Notes under the pieces: generated by a model
What the model saw: the letters and a program-made list of their open reading frames with translations, nothing else
Database searches by the model: none
Told to the model about the DNA's origin: nothing
Assembly (NCBI GenBank): GCA_026398545.1
Contig: JAPLSR010000236.1
Location: forward strand, 1-13,645
DNA: 13,645 bases
Direction: 5' to 3'
Source of the DNA: Candidatus Sumerlaeota bacterium
GTDB lineage: Bacteria > Sumerlaeota > Sumerlaeia > MWCT01
In this document: piece by piece, positions 7,249 through 13,645 of the stretch
Position numbering within the stretch: the stretch's first letter is position 1
How the letters are laid out: each line of letters opens with the position of its first letter
Program-made: the position numbers and the translations under genes

Positions 7249-8898
7249 TTACCCCAATATTGCCTTGAGGTCTGCCTCCGGCGTGGTGATGGGGATGATG
7301 TTGAATTTGTCCACGAGCACCTGAAGCACTGGCGGCGTCACACAGGCGGGAAGCGATGGTCCCAGCCGCATGTTCTTGATGCCCAGCGATAGCAGTGTCA
7401 GGAGAATGCACACCGCCTTCTGCTCATACCATGATAGAATCAGCGAGAGCGGGAGGCTGTTCACGTCGGTTTTGAAGGCCTTCGCCAGCGCCAGCGCTAT
7501 CTGTATGGCGGAATAGGAATCGTTGCACTGCCCGATGTCCAGCAAGCGCGGCAGTCCCGCCACCGTCCCGAAATTCAGCTTGTTGAATCGATACTTCCCG
7601 CAGGCGAGGGTCAGAATTATACAATCCTTCGGCACCAACTCGGCAAGGCGTGTGTAATAATCGCGACCGGGTTTGGCGCCGTCGCATCCGCCAATGAGGA
7701 AGAAGTGTCGGATAGCGCCCTTCTTGACGGCATCAATGACCTTGTCCGCCACGCCGAGGACAGCATTATGTCCGAATCCCACGAGGATGGTGTCTGCCGG
7801 TCCATCCTTTTCAAATCCCTTCTCCCTCAGCGCCGCCTCAATCACGGGCGCAAAGTCCCTGTTTTTGATATGGACGACGTCATGCCAGCCGACCACCCCG
7901 CAGGTGAAGATGCGATTCTTGTAAGAGGGGCGGGGTTCCTGAATACAGTTCGTTGTCATGACAATTGCGCCGGGGAATTCATCAAACTCCTTCCACTGCT
8001 TCTGCCAGGGACCGCCGTAATTGCCAACGAGGTGTTTGTATTTCTTGAGCGCAGGATAGCCGTGGCAGGGGAGCATCTCGCCGTGGGTGTAAACATTGAT
8101 GCCCTTGCCCTCCGACTGTTTTAAGATTTCCTCAAGGTCTTTCAGGTCGTGACCGGAGACGAGGATTGCCTTGCCTTTTAAGGGGTGGATGCGGACAGAG
8201 GTGGGGATGGGGTCGCCATAGGTTCCCGTGTTGGCTTTGTCAAGGAGTCCCATAACTTTCAGATTAACATCGCCGCATTTGAGGCACATGGCGAGGAGGG
8301 CATCGGCGGTCGGGTCTTCTCGTGTAAGATAATCCAGCGCCTCATGGAAGAAGGTGTAAGCCTCATCATCCTGATACCCGAGGATGAGGGCGTGATGGTC
8401 ATAGGCGCCTGTGCCTTTCAAGCCATAGGTGAGGAGTTCCTGGAGACCGGCGATATCCTTGCCGAATTTTTCCATGCGCGTGGGGATGGAGATATTTCTC
8501 GCCTGTTCCAGCATGCCCTGCATGGAGGCGGCTGGAGACCATGTGGCGGAGCCGTTCAGGGATTCGGGCGATTTTCCCGCCTTTTTGCACGCCGCTTCAT
8601 ACATGGTTTTTGCCCTGTCACGAATCCCCACACCCTTCAGGATAATTTCTCTCAAGCGCTCCGGGTCAAAGTTGACATTGGTCACGGTGGTGAAGAGCGC
8701 CTCGGGGATAAAGCGGTCTATCTCCGCATCCTTTGCGCCGAGGTCTCTTGCCCTGCGGGCATACATGGAGATGCCCTTTGCGACATAGATAAGAAGGTCC
8801 TGAAGCGATGCGGCGTCCGGGGTCTTGCCACAGACACCTCTGATGGTGCAGCCGGTTCCGAAGGCTGTCTGCTCACACTGGTAACAGAACATGTTCAT
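7249..8898 (-). CDS. hcp: Hybrid cluster protein (class I), NO/hydroxylamine reductase
   Basis: A 549-residue iron-sulfur enzyme that protects against nitrosative stress; members reduce NO to N2O in vivo and hydroxylamine to ammonia in vitro. The N-terminal cysteines are C5, C8, C17 and C23 (C-x2-C-x8-C-x5-C), the class I pattern of anaerobes that binds a [4Fe-4S] cluster, rather than the enteric class II pattern. All ligands of the hybrid 4Fe-2S-2O cluster can be seen: H250 (SGHD), E274 (HGEM), C318 (TTNC), C405 (IGGC), C433 (LACG), C458 (GQCN), E492 and K494 (YEQK). Length is normal for the family. The ATG at 8898 has AAGGAG upstream with 12-base spacing, located inside the last codons of the Rrf2 gene, and only 2 bases separate the two genes, so translation is probably coupled. 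No hcr reductase gene is next to it, as is usual for class I. Confidence 0.97.
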   Translation of the reverse strand: MNMFCYQCEQTAFGTGCTIRGVCGKTPDAASLQDLLIYVAKGISMYARRARDLGAKDAEIDRFIPEALFTTVTNVNFDPERLREIILKGVGIRDRAKTMYEAACKKAGKSPESLNGSATWSPAASMQGMLEQARNISIPTRMEKFGKDIAGLQELLTYGLKGTGAYDHHALILGYQDDEAYTFFHEALDYLTREDPTADALLAMCLKCGDVNLKVMGLLDKANTGTYGDPIPTSVRIHPLKGKAILVSGHDLKDLEEILKQSEGKGINVYTHGEMLPCHGYPALKKYKHLVGNYGGPWQKQWKEFDEFPGAIVMTTNCIQEPRPSYKNRIFTCGVVGWHDVVHIKNRDFAPVIEAALREKGFEKDGPADTILVGFGHNAVLGVADKVIDAVKKGAIRHFFLIGGCDGAKPGRDYYTRLAELVPKDCIILTLACGKYRFNKLNFGTVAGLPRLLDIGQCNDSYSAIQIALALAKAFKTDVNSLPLSLILSWYEQKAVCILLTLLSLGIKNMRLGPSLPACVTPPVLQVLVDKFNIIPITTPEADLKAILG

Positions 8899-8900
8899 GG

Positions 8901-9350
8901 TTATTTTTTTCTCCTTTTGGGATTTTTATATTGAGGTGAGAGAGAAGAGACGAGTTCAGAGAGGCGGGTATCAGCGAGGGCGCTCCGGATTTGTTTGTTC
9001 ATATTGTGGAGGAGATTGCCGAGGAGGCAGGAGCTGCCGATGGCGCAACGTTGTTGTCCAAGCAGGCATTCCGCCGGTTTCCATGCGCCCTCCATCGCCT
9101 CATAGATTTTAAGGAGAGTGATGCGTTCCCAGCGGGGGGTGATGCGGAAGCCGCCCTTAGGACCGCGGATGGAGCGGACGAGTCCGCTCTTGGCGAGCCG
9201 CTGGAGGACTTTGGAGAGGTGGTTGCTTGAGGCGCGGAGTGCGGAGGCGATTTTAGCGTTGGAGAAGGTGGTCTGGGGCTGGGCAGACAAGATGGTCATG
9301 GTATGGAGCGCGAGCGCCGCGGCGTCCGATATGGGCAGAATTTTTTTCAA
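8901..9350 (-). CDS. Rrf2-family iron-sulfur transcription regulator, NsrR/IscR-like
   Basis: A 149-residue cytoplasmic DNA-binding protein. Residues about 8-70 form a winged helix-turn-helix typical of Rrf2 (ALHTMTIL, NHLSKVLQRLAKSGLVRSIRG, GGFRI). Three cysteines at 95, 102 and 108 (C-x6-C-x5-C) sit where NsrR and IscR bind an Fe-S cluster, so it probably senses NO, oxygen or Fe-S status. A basic tail ends the protein. The start is TTG at 9350, with AAAGGG 7 bases upstream (9358-9363); the ATG at 9369 is out of frame. It heads a two-gene unit with hcp, and a perfect palindrome overlaps its promoter, which suggests autoregulation and NO-responsive control of hcp, analogous to NsrR-hcp in enterobacteria. 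The exact signal is inferred; the name nsrR is not given because cysteine spacing differs by one residue. Confidence 0.9.
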   Translation of the reverse strand: MKKILPISDAAALALHTMTILSAQPQTTFSNAKIASALRASSNHLSKVLQRLAKSGLVRSIRGPKGGFRITPRWERITLLKIYEAMEGAWKPAECLLGQQRCAIGSSCLLGNLLHNMNKQIRSALADTRLSELVSSLSPQYKNPKRRKK

Positions 9351-9379
9351 GATGACACCCTTTCATGGTTAATTGGTAA

Positions 9380-9413
9380 ACTGGTATTACTATACCAGTA
9401 TATTATGTGTCAA
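9380..9413 (-). promoter_or_regulatory. Promoter and candidate Rrf2 operator of rrf2-hcp
   Basis: ACTGGTAT (9380-9387) and ATACCAGT (9392-9399) form a perfect 8-base inverted repeat with a 4-base spacer. On the minus strand TTGACA (9413-9408) gives a consensus -35, and AGTAAT (9391-9386) is a -10 at 16-base spacing. The palindrome covers the spacer, the -10 and the probable start site, the classic place for a repressor. It ends 29 bases before the TTG start codon. Confidence 0.7.
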
Positions 9414-9435
9414 TAAAATAATTCAATTTTTACCA

Positions 9436-9450
9436 TCCGCCTCAGGCGGA
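9436..9450. repeat. 15-base GC-rich palindrome, copy 2
   Basis: TCCGCCTCAGGCGGA: 7-base arms around one base. It is the same element as at 4619-4633 and 12888-12902, but with C at the centre. It is followed by CACAGAGACCACAGAGG, which is itself a small imperfect tandem repeat. Confidence 0.65.
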
Positions 9451-9527
9451 CACAGAGACCACAGAGGATTTTAAAAGCACTACATTCTCTACGTGGAATT
9501 TTATAAGGATGTTGGAGGATATAAAAA

Positions 9528-9631
9528 ATGTTTAACAAAGCCCTTGACAGCATTTCAGTCGAGTCTTTATGAAATTAAAGATTTTTCAATTGGTGGGAAA
9601 AGAGAGTTACAGGAATTTTTTCTTTAATTGA
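9528..9631 (+). other. Two tiny overlapping reading frames ahead of rpsL
   Basis: An ATG at 9528 with GGAGG about 9 bases upstream starts a 14-codon frame (MFNKALDSISVESL) ending in TGA at 9570-9572. Within its stop a second ATG (9569, ATGA overlap) starts a 20-codon frame that ends at 9631, 14 bases before rpsL. The layout resembles leader peptides, but the likely rpsL promoter lies inside the first frame and such short frames arise by chance. Treated as unproven. Confidence 0.2.
9544..9573 (+). promoter_or_regulatory. Candidate promoter of rpsL-rpsG
   Basis: TTGACA (9544-9549) is followed at 18-base spacing by TATGAA (9568-9573), about 72 bases before the rpsL ATG. It is the best sigma-70-type match in the divergent region between rrf2 and rpsL. 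The -10 box matches only 4 of 6 positions. Confidence 0.45.
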
Positions 9632-9645
9632 GAGAGAGGGGTTTT

Positions 9646-10032
9646 ATGCCGACAATCAATCAGCTGGTTCGCAAGGGAAGAAAGCACATTGTGAAGAAGA
9701 CAAAGAGTCCGGCTTTGCAGGGGTCTCCCTTCAAGCGGGGTGTGTGCACTCGTGTTTATACGACAACGCCTAAGAAGCCGAACTCCGCCCTGCGCAAGGT
9801 GGCGCGCGTCCGTCTGACCAACGGCATTGAGGTGACTGCCTATATCCCCGGCGAGGGGCATAACCTTCAGGAGCACTCTATTGTGATAATCCGCGGGGGT
9901 CGTGTGAAGGACCTTCCAGGCATCCGGTATCATATCGTCCGGGGCGTGCTGGACACACAGGGTGTGCTGAACCGCAAGAACAGTCGGTCAAAATATGGCG
10001 CAAAGAAGCCGAAGGAGGCGCAGGCAAAATAG
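9646..10032 (+). CDS. rpsL: 30S ribosomal protein S12
   Basis: Small-subunit protein of the decoding centre, 128 residues (E. coli has 124). It starts with MPTINQLVRKGRK; the ATG at 9646 is preceded by GAGAGGGG at 5 bases, so the upstream TTG frame extension is rejected. The conserved blocks KRGVCTRVYTTTPKKPNSALRKV, GEGHNLQEHS and GGRVKDLPGIRYH are intact. K43, K44 and K88 are the wild-type residues at the positions where streptomycin resistance changes occur, and D89 is the residue methylthiolated in many bacteria. First gene of a reduced str cluster; the upstream neighbour is the divergent rrf2 rather than rpoBC. Confidence 0.98.
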   Translation: MPTINQLVRKGRKHIVKKTKSPALQGSPFKRGVCTRVYTTTPKKPNSALRKVARVRLTNGIEVTAYIPGEGHNLQEHSIVIIRGGRVKDLPGIRYHIVRGVLDTQGVLNRKNSRSKYGAKKPKEAQAK

Positions 10033-10038
10033 TCGTTG

Positions 10039-10119
10039 CAATATTGTTCACCCGGGACGTATATGCCCGTGGCGGGCGGTTGGGTGGACGGACTGATAGA
10101 CGGTAAATAATTCAATATT
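10039..10119 (+). ncRNA. Structured rpsL-rpsG spacer, candidate S7 feedback site
   Basis: In this 105-base spacer GTTCACCC (10046-10053) pairs with GGGTGGAC (10082-10089), including one G-T pair, and encloses an inner hairpin GCCCG/CGGGC (10065-10069 and 10073-10077). CAATATT (10113-10119) can pair with AATATTG (10040-10046) as an outer stem that ends next to the rpsG ribosome binding site. In E. coli the similarly long rpsL-rpsG spacer is the S7 autoregulatory site. That this one binds S7 is inference. Confidence 0.4.
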
Positions 10120-10137
10120 CTGGAGGATATATATTCA

Positions 10138-10611
10138 ATGCCGAGAAGACATCAGATTGAGCCGAGGGGCATCCAGCCTGACCGACTTTATGGGAATGCG
10201 CTGGTGACCAAATTCGTCAATAATATATTCAGGAATGGAAAGAAGTCCGTGGGCGAGCAGATTTTCTATGGCGCCATGGAGATGATTGGGGAAAAGATGA
10301 AGGGGGAGGAGCCTCTCACAGTCTTCACTCAGGCTGTGGAGAATGTCAAACCGTTGCTTGAGGTGCGCTCACGCCGCGTGGGAGGCGCCAACTATCAGGT
10401 GCCAATTGAGGTGCGTCCCTCCCGCCGACAGGCGCTTGCCATCCGCTGGATTTTACAGAGCGCCCGTTCCAGACCGGAAAAGACCATGGCTGTGCGTCTG
10501 GCAAATGAACTCATGGATGCCTACAACAAGGTTGGGGTAGCCGTCAAGAAGCGTGAGGATACCCACAAGATGGCTGAGGCAAACCGAGCCTTCGCACATT
10601 ACCGTTGGTAA
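10138..10611 (+). CDS. rpsG: 30S ribosomal protein S7
   Basis: Primary 16S rRNA-binding protein that nucleates assembly of the 30S head, 157 residues, a normal length. It opens with MPRRHQIEPRGIQPD, and the beta-hairpin RRVGGANYQVP and the helical segments (SRRQALAIRW, KMAEANRAFAHYRW) are all present. The ribosome binding site GGAGG (10122-10126) is 11 bases upstream, rather far, and lies next to the spacer hairpin, which would suit control of initiation. Co-transcribed with rpsL; an intrinsic terminator follows before fusA. Confidence 0.98.
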   Translation: MPRRHQIEPRGIQPDRLYGNALVTKFVNNIFRNGKKSVGEQIFYGAMEMIGEKMKGEEPLTVFTQAVENVKPLLEVRSRRVGGANYQVPIEVRPSRRQALAIRWILQSARSRPEKTMAVRLANELMDAYNKVGVAVKKREDTHKMAEANRAFAHYRW

Positions 10612-10671
10612 ATGAGACGCGCGACCTTTTTTTTCGCACCGCTCTTCTGGCGGCAATTTTGATGTTACTGT

Positions 10672-10720
10672 AAAACCGGCAAGAAGGTCATGATTTCTCT
10701 CTGCCGGTTTTTTTATTTTT
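10672..10720 (+). terminator. Intrinsic terminator or attenuator between rpsG and fusA
   Basis: AAAACCGGCA (10672-10681) and TGCCGGTTTT (10702-10711) form a perfect 10-base stem around a 20-base loop in which AGAA and TTCT can pair further. The right arm runs into a T-rich tract up to 10720. It ends only about 18 bases before the fusA ATG, so transcription of fusA needs read-through or a promoter hidden in this 126-base gap. I see no clear promoter there. Confidence 0.75.
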
Positions 10721-10737
10721 TGCGTGAGGAAAGAGAT

Positions 10738-12822
10738 ATGCCAAGAAAATATCCGCTTAACAAGGTTCGAAATATCGGCATCATGGCGCACATCGACGCC
10801 GGCAAGACGACCACCACGGAGCGCATCCTTTACTATACCGGCAAGACATATAAAGTCGGCGAGGTGAATGATGGCTCCGCGGAGATGGACTGGATGATTC
10901 AGGAACGGGAGCGCGGGATAACCATCACCTCCGCCGCCACGCAGTGCGAATGGGAGGGATATTGCTTTAACATCATAGACACCCCCGGTCATGTGGACTT
11001 CACCATTGAGGTGGAACGCTCCATCCGTGTCCTTGACGGTGCAATTGCCCTTTTTTGCGCCGTGGGGGGCGTGGAGCCACAGTCGGAGACCGTCTGGCGT
11101 CAGGCTGACAGGTATCATGTCCCGCGCATCGCCTTTGTGAATAAGATGGACCGCATCGGCGCCGATTTATTCGGCGCGGCGAAGATGATGGTTGAGCGCC
11201 TTCACGCCAGACCTGTCCTGGTGCAGATTCCCATCGGGATAGAGGAGAAGTTCACCGGCGTGGTTGACCTTGTTGAGAGGTGCGCCTATATCTGGTCTGG
11301 TGAAGATCAAGGGGATTACGGAGCCACATTTGACAAAGTGCCCATACCGCGGACGCTCCTGTCAACCGCCGCCAAATACCGTGAAAAGTTGATTGAGACG
11401 ATTGCGGAATATGACGATTTATTTATGGAGAAATATGTGTCCGGGGTGGAAGTGACTGCACAGGAGATTAAGGCGGTTCTTCGCAAGGCGACACTCAAGG
11501 CGCTTGTGACGCCTGTTCTCTGTGGCAGTGCATTTCGCAATAAGGGCGTTCAGCCATTGCTTGACGCTGTGATTGACTATCTCCCCGCTCCCAGCGACCT
11601 TCCCCCAATTGTGGGGCAGAACACCGAGACGGGAGAGTCTGTGACGCGCGCACCGGACGACGGGGCGACATTTTCCGCCCTCGCCTTCAAGGTCATCTCC
11701 GACCCTCATGTGGGGAAACTCACCTACATCCGCGTGTATTCAGGGCATTGTGAGGAAGGCGCCTTCATGTATAACCCCGGCAGGGATAGAAATGAGCGGC
11801 TGAACCGCCTCCTCCTCATGCATGCCAACCAGCGCACCCAGGTGGAGGAAATCTTTACCGGCGACATCGTTGCCGTTGTGGGCATCAAGGAGACAAAGAC
11901 GGGCGATACTATCTGTGACCCCGACCACCCCATCCTGATAGAGCCGATGATATTCCCGGAACCGGTCATTTCCATCGCCATTGAACCCAGGACCAAGGCG
12001 GATGAGGACAAACTTTCCACCTCGCTTTCACGCCTTGTGGATGAAGACCCCACATTCCGCGTCATGATGGACCAGGAGACAGGACAGACCATCATCTCAG
12101 GCATGGGGGAACTGCATCTGGATATCATTGTGGACCGCCTCAGGAGGGAATTCAACGTAGAGGCAAATGTGGGCAAGCCCCAGGTTGCCTATCGTGAGAC
12201 CATTGAGGAGAAGGTGGAAGCGGAGGGTCGTTTTGTGAAACAGAGCGGTGGACATGGGCAATATGGACATGTCTGGCTCCGCATTGAGCCAATGGAGCCC
12301 GGTTTTGGCTTCGAATTCGCAAATCAGGCGAAGGGCGGGGTCATTCCGAATGAATACATCCCTGCCGTGGAAAAGGGCGTCATTGAGGCAATGCTGACCG
12401 GCGTCCTCGCCGGTTATCCGATGGTTGACCTCTGTGTGACCCTCTTTAACGGCAGTTTCCACCCCGTGGATTCCTCCGATCTTGCCTTCAAGATTGCCGG
12501 CTCGATGGCGCTTCGGGAGGGCGCCAGAAAGGGTCGCCCATATCTCCTCGAACCGATAATGTCCCTTGAGGTGGTTATCCCATCAGCAAATCTGGGAGAT
12601 GTAATTGGCAATCTGCAACAGCGGCGGGCAAAGATTGAGGAAATCAAGATACGCAATGACCTCCAGATTCTACAGGCTGACGTCCCACTGTCAGAGATGT
12701 TTGGCTATGCCACCGACCTGCGCTCCATCACCCAGGGACGCGGCACCCATACCATGCAATTCTCCCACTATGCCCGGGTCAGTAACGAGGTGCAGGAACA
12801 CATCTGCGGAAAGATTATTTGA
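10738..12822 (+). CDS. fusA: Translation elongation factor G
   Basis: GTPase that drives tRNA-mRNA translocation and, with ribosome recycling factor, splits ribosomes; 694 residues, full length. The ATG at 10738 has GAGGAAAGAG just upstream, so the longer frame from 10690 (which reads through the terminator) is rejected. GTP-binding motifs: AHIDAGKTT (17-25), the RGITI switch region, DTPGH (81-85) and NKMD (135-138). Domain II, domain III (the GELHLDI stretch), domain IV with the SGGHGQYGHV tip region and domain V are complete and in order. In most bacteria tuf follows fusA; here the next gene is convergent feoB. It looks like a canonical EF-G rather than a tetracycline-resistance or EF-G2 paralogue, although a second fusA elsewhere cannot be excluded. 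Confidence 0.97.
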   Translation: MPRKYPLNKVRNIGIMAHIDAGKTTTTERILYYTGKTYKVGEVNDGSAEMDWMIQERERGITITSAATQCEWEGYCFNIIDTPGHVDFTIEVERSIRVLDGAIALFCAVGGVEPQSETVWRQADRYHVPRIAFVNKMDRIGADLFGAAKMMVERLHARPVLVQIPIGIEEKFTGVVDLVERCAYIWSGEDQGDYGATFDKVPIPRTLLSTAAKYREKLIETIAEYDDLFMEKYVSGVEVTAQEIKAVLRKATLKALVTPVLCGSAFRNKGVQPLLDAVIDYLPAPSDLPPIVGQNTETGESVTRAPDDGATFSALAFKVISDPHVGKLTYIRVYSGHCEEGAFMYNPGRDRNERLNRLLLMHANQRTQVEEIFTGDIVAVVGIKETKTGDTICDPDHPILIEPMIFPEPVISIAIEPRTKADEDKLSTSLSRLVDEDPTFRVMMDQETGQTIISGMGELHLDIIVDRLRREFNVEANVGKPQVAYRETIEEKVEAEGRFVKQSGGHGQYGHVWLRIEPMEPGFGFEFANQAKGGVIPNEYIPAVEKGVIEAMLTGVLAGYPMVDLCVTLFNGSFHPVDSSDLAFKIAGSMALREGARKGRPYLLEPIMSLEVVIPSANLGDVIGNLQQRRAKIEEIKIRNDLQILQADVPLSEMFGYATDLRSITQGRGTHTMQFSHYARVSNEVQEHICGKII

Positions 12823-12885
12823 TGCCACGTTAGAATCCACCGTCGGCAGTAGCCTATGGCGGAGACCGATGAGAAGAGGATTTCT

Positions 12886-12904
12886 CGTCCGCCTGAGGCG
12901 GACG
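12886..12904. repeat. GC-rich palindrome between fusA and feoB, copy 3
   Basis: CGTCCGCCTGAGGCGGACG: 9-base arms around one G, containing the 15-base element seen at 4619-4633 and 9436-9450. A weaker GAGAA/TTCTC hairpin precedes it (12870-12885). Between convergent genes it may help end both transcripts, but there is no T-run. Confidence 0.6.
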
Positions 12905-12930
12905 GTGATACGTGTGTGTCCTACCTTGCC

Positions 12931-13644
12931 CTATTTCAGTCCGAAGAGTTTCCCTCCCTGGTAAATGAGGAAGGATGCGACCCATGCCACAGCAATGGTA
13001 TAAAGGATGGCGAAGACGGGCCAGCGCCAGGAGTTTGTCTCTCGCCGGATGATGGAAACAGTGGAGATGCAGGGGAGATAGAGGAGGAAAAAGACCATCA
13101 CGCTGAAGGCGATAAGCGGGGTGTAGATGGGCGTGCCATCCTGACGGACGGCATTGCGCAATGATTGTCGCAGGGAAAGATTGTGCTCACCTTTCCAGCC
13201 GTCGCAGCCGCTTTGGCGGAGTCGGCCGCCTGCCCCCGCGGTATAAAGGGTTCCCAGTGTCGTTACTACAATCTCTTTGGCGAAAAACCCGCCAACAAAT
13301 CCCACGCCCAGCCGCCAGTCATGAATCCCTGATGGATGAAAGACCGGCATGATTGCCTTTCCAATCCTGCCGGCATAGCTCAGTTCCATCCTCTTCATTT
13401 CCCCGTTTCTACTGTTAGCAACATCCGGATACCATGGGAAATTGCTGAGAAACCACATGATGACGGCGCCGGCGAGGCCCAGGAAGTAGATGAAGCCCTC
13501 CTTCATGCCCTCCCAGGCGATGAGGCGGTTGAGCGCCACGATCCCCATCAGGAAACAGAACGCGACGAAGCGGAGGTTTTTGTCGTGGACCTCGGTGTAG
13601 ATGTAACGCACGTCAAGCAGGAAAAACACGATCGCGAACGCCAT
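12931..13644 (-). CDS. feoB: Ferrous iron transport protein B, C-terminal part (5' end outside the window)
   Basis: Inner-membrane Fe2+ transporter; only the last 237 or so residues of the permease domain are present. The frame is still open at the right edge, so the ATG at 13644 is internal and the N-terminal G domain lies beyond the window. Recognisable landmarks are WRLGVGFVGGFFAKEIVVTTLGT (gate-type segment), LLYLPCIST with the conserved Pro-Cys of the family, RRETNSWRW and a final hydrophobic helix ending YQGGKLFGLK. Several strongly hydrophobic segments are visible. The stop at 12931 is 108 bases from the fusA stop, and the genes converge. feoA is not visible; it would be upstream, outside the window. 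Proximity to rrf2-hcp fits an iron/anaerobic setting but does not show co-regulation. Confidence 0.93.
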   Translation of the reverse strand: MAFAIVFFLLDVRYIYTEVHDKNLRFVAFCFLMGIVALNRLIAWEGMKEGFIYFLGLAGAVIMWFLSNFPWYPDVANSRNGEMKRMELSYAGRIGKAIMPVFHPSGIHDWRLGVGFVGGFFAKEIVVTTLGTLYTAGAGGRLRQSGCDGWKGEHNLSLRQSLRNAVRQDGTPIYTPLIAFSVMVFFLLYLPCISTVSIIRRETNSWRWPVFAILYTIAVAWVASFLIYQGGKLFGLK

Positions 13645-13645
13645 C

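Noticed and set aside
7705..8934. Long plus-strand frames opposite hcp (7705-8124 and 8185-8934)
   Set aside because: Antisense shadows of a GC-rich, highly conserved gene; no ribosome sites and no domain features.
10690..10737. fusA start at 10690
   Set aside because: It would translate the terminator hairpin and T-run; the ATG at 10738 has a proper ribosome site and the standard EF-G N-terminus.
11724..12656. Minus-strand frames inside fusA
   Set aside because: Antisense shadows of EF-G coding sequence, low-complexity Ser/Arg-rich translations.

Overview
The window looks like a piece of an uncultured, probably anaerobic, Gram-negative-type bacterium. A hybrid cluster protein with the anaerobe-type (class I) cysteine pattern, a FeoB ferrous-iron permease, a secreted lipoprotein glycosidase and short dispersed AT-rich hairpin repeats point that way. 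Planctomycete/PVC- or FCB-like candidate lineages would fit, but the sequence does not settle the phylum. Base composition changes along the window: the left half (carbohydrate, protease and repeat region) is AT-richer, while rpsL-rpsG-fusA, hcp and feoB are GC-richer.

Left part (1-3836, + strand): two genes in a likely operon that continues upstream of the window. The first is a lipoprotein with a GH32/GH43-like five-bladed propeller. The second is a large exported GH172 (DUF2961) protein with a duplicated N-terminal jelly-roll block, a TPR pair and a C-terminal sugar-binding-like sandwich. Together they suggest breakdown of a furanoside (fructose- or arabinofuranose-containing) glycan.

Middle part (4047-7075): an orphan AbiEii/MNT-like nucleotidyltransferase (+), a zinc-finger SAM methyltransferase (-) flanked by two copies of one hairpin repeat, about 270 bases of AT-rich DNA with no recognisable gene, and a secreted trypsin-like serine protease (-) with a strong ribosome binding site and a dyad-rich upstream region.

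Right part (7180-9413, - strand): an rrf2-hcp two-gene unit. A cysteine-containing Rrf2 regulator sits 2 bases upstream of the hybrid cluster protein gene. A perfect 8+4+8 palindrome overlaps its promoter, and an intrinsic terminator closes the unit. This is a plausible NO/nitrosative-stress module.

Divergent from it is a reduced str cluster (+): rpsL, rpsG and fusA, with neither rpoBC upstream nor tuf downstream. A structured 105-base rpsL-rpsG spacer may be an S7 feedback site, and a strong intrinsic terminator lies between rpsG and fusA. The window ends in the convergent 3' part of feoB. The 15-base palindrome TCCGCCT(G/C)AGGCGGA occurs three times in intergenic DNA.

I did not find a clearly new defence or mobile system. 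The best leads are the unusual GH172 architecture, the repeat-flanked methyltransferase, the Rrf2 operator, and the RNA structures in the str cluster.
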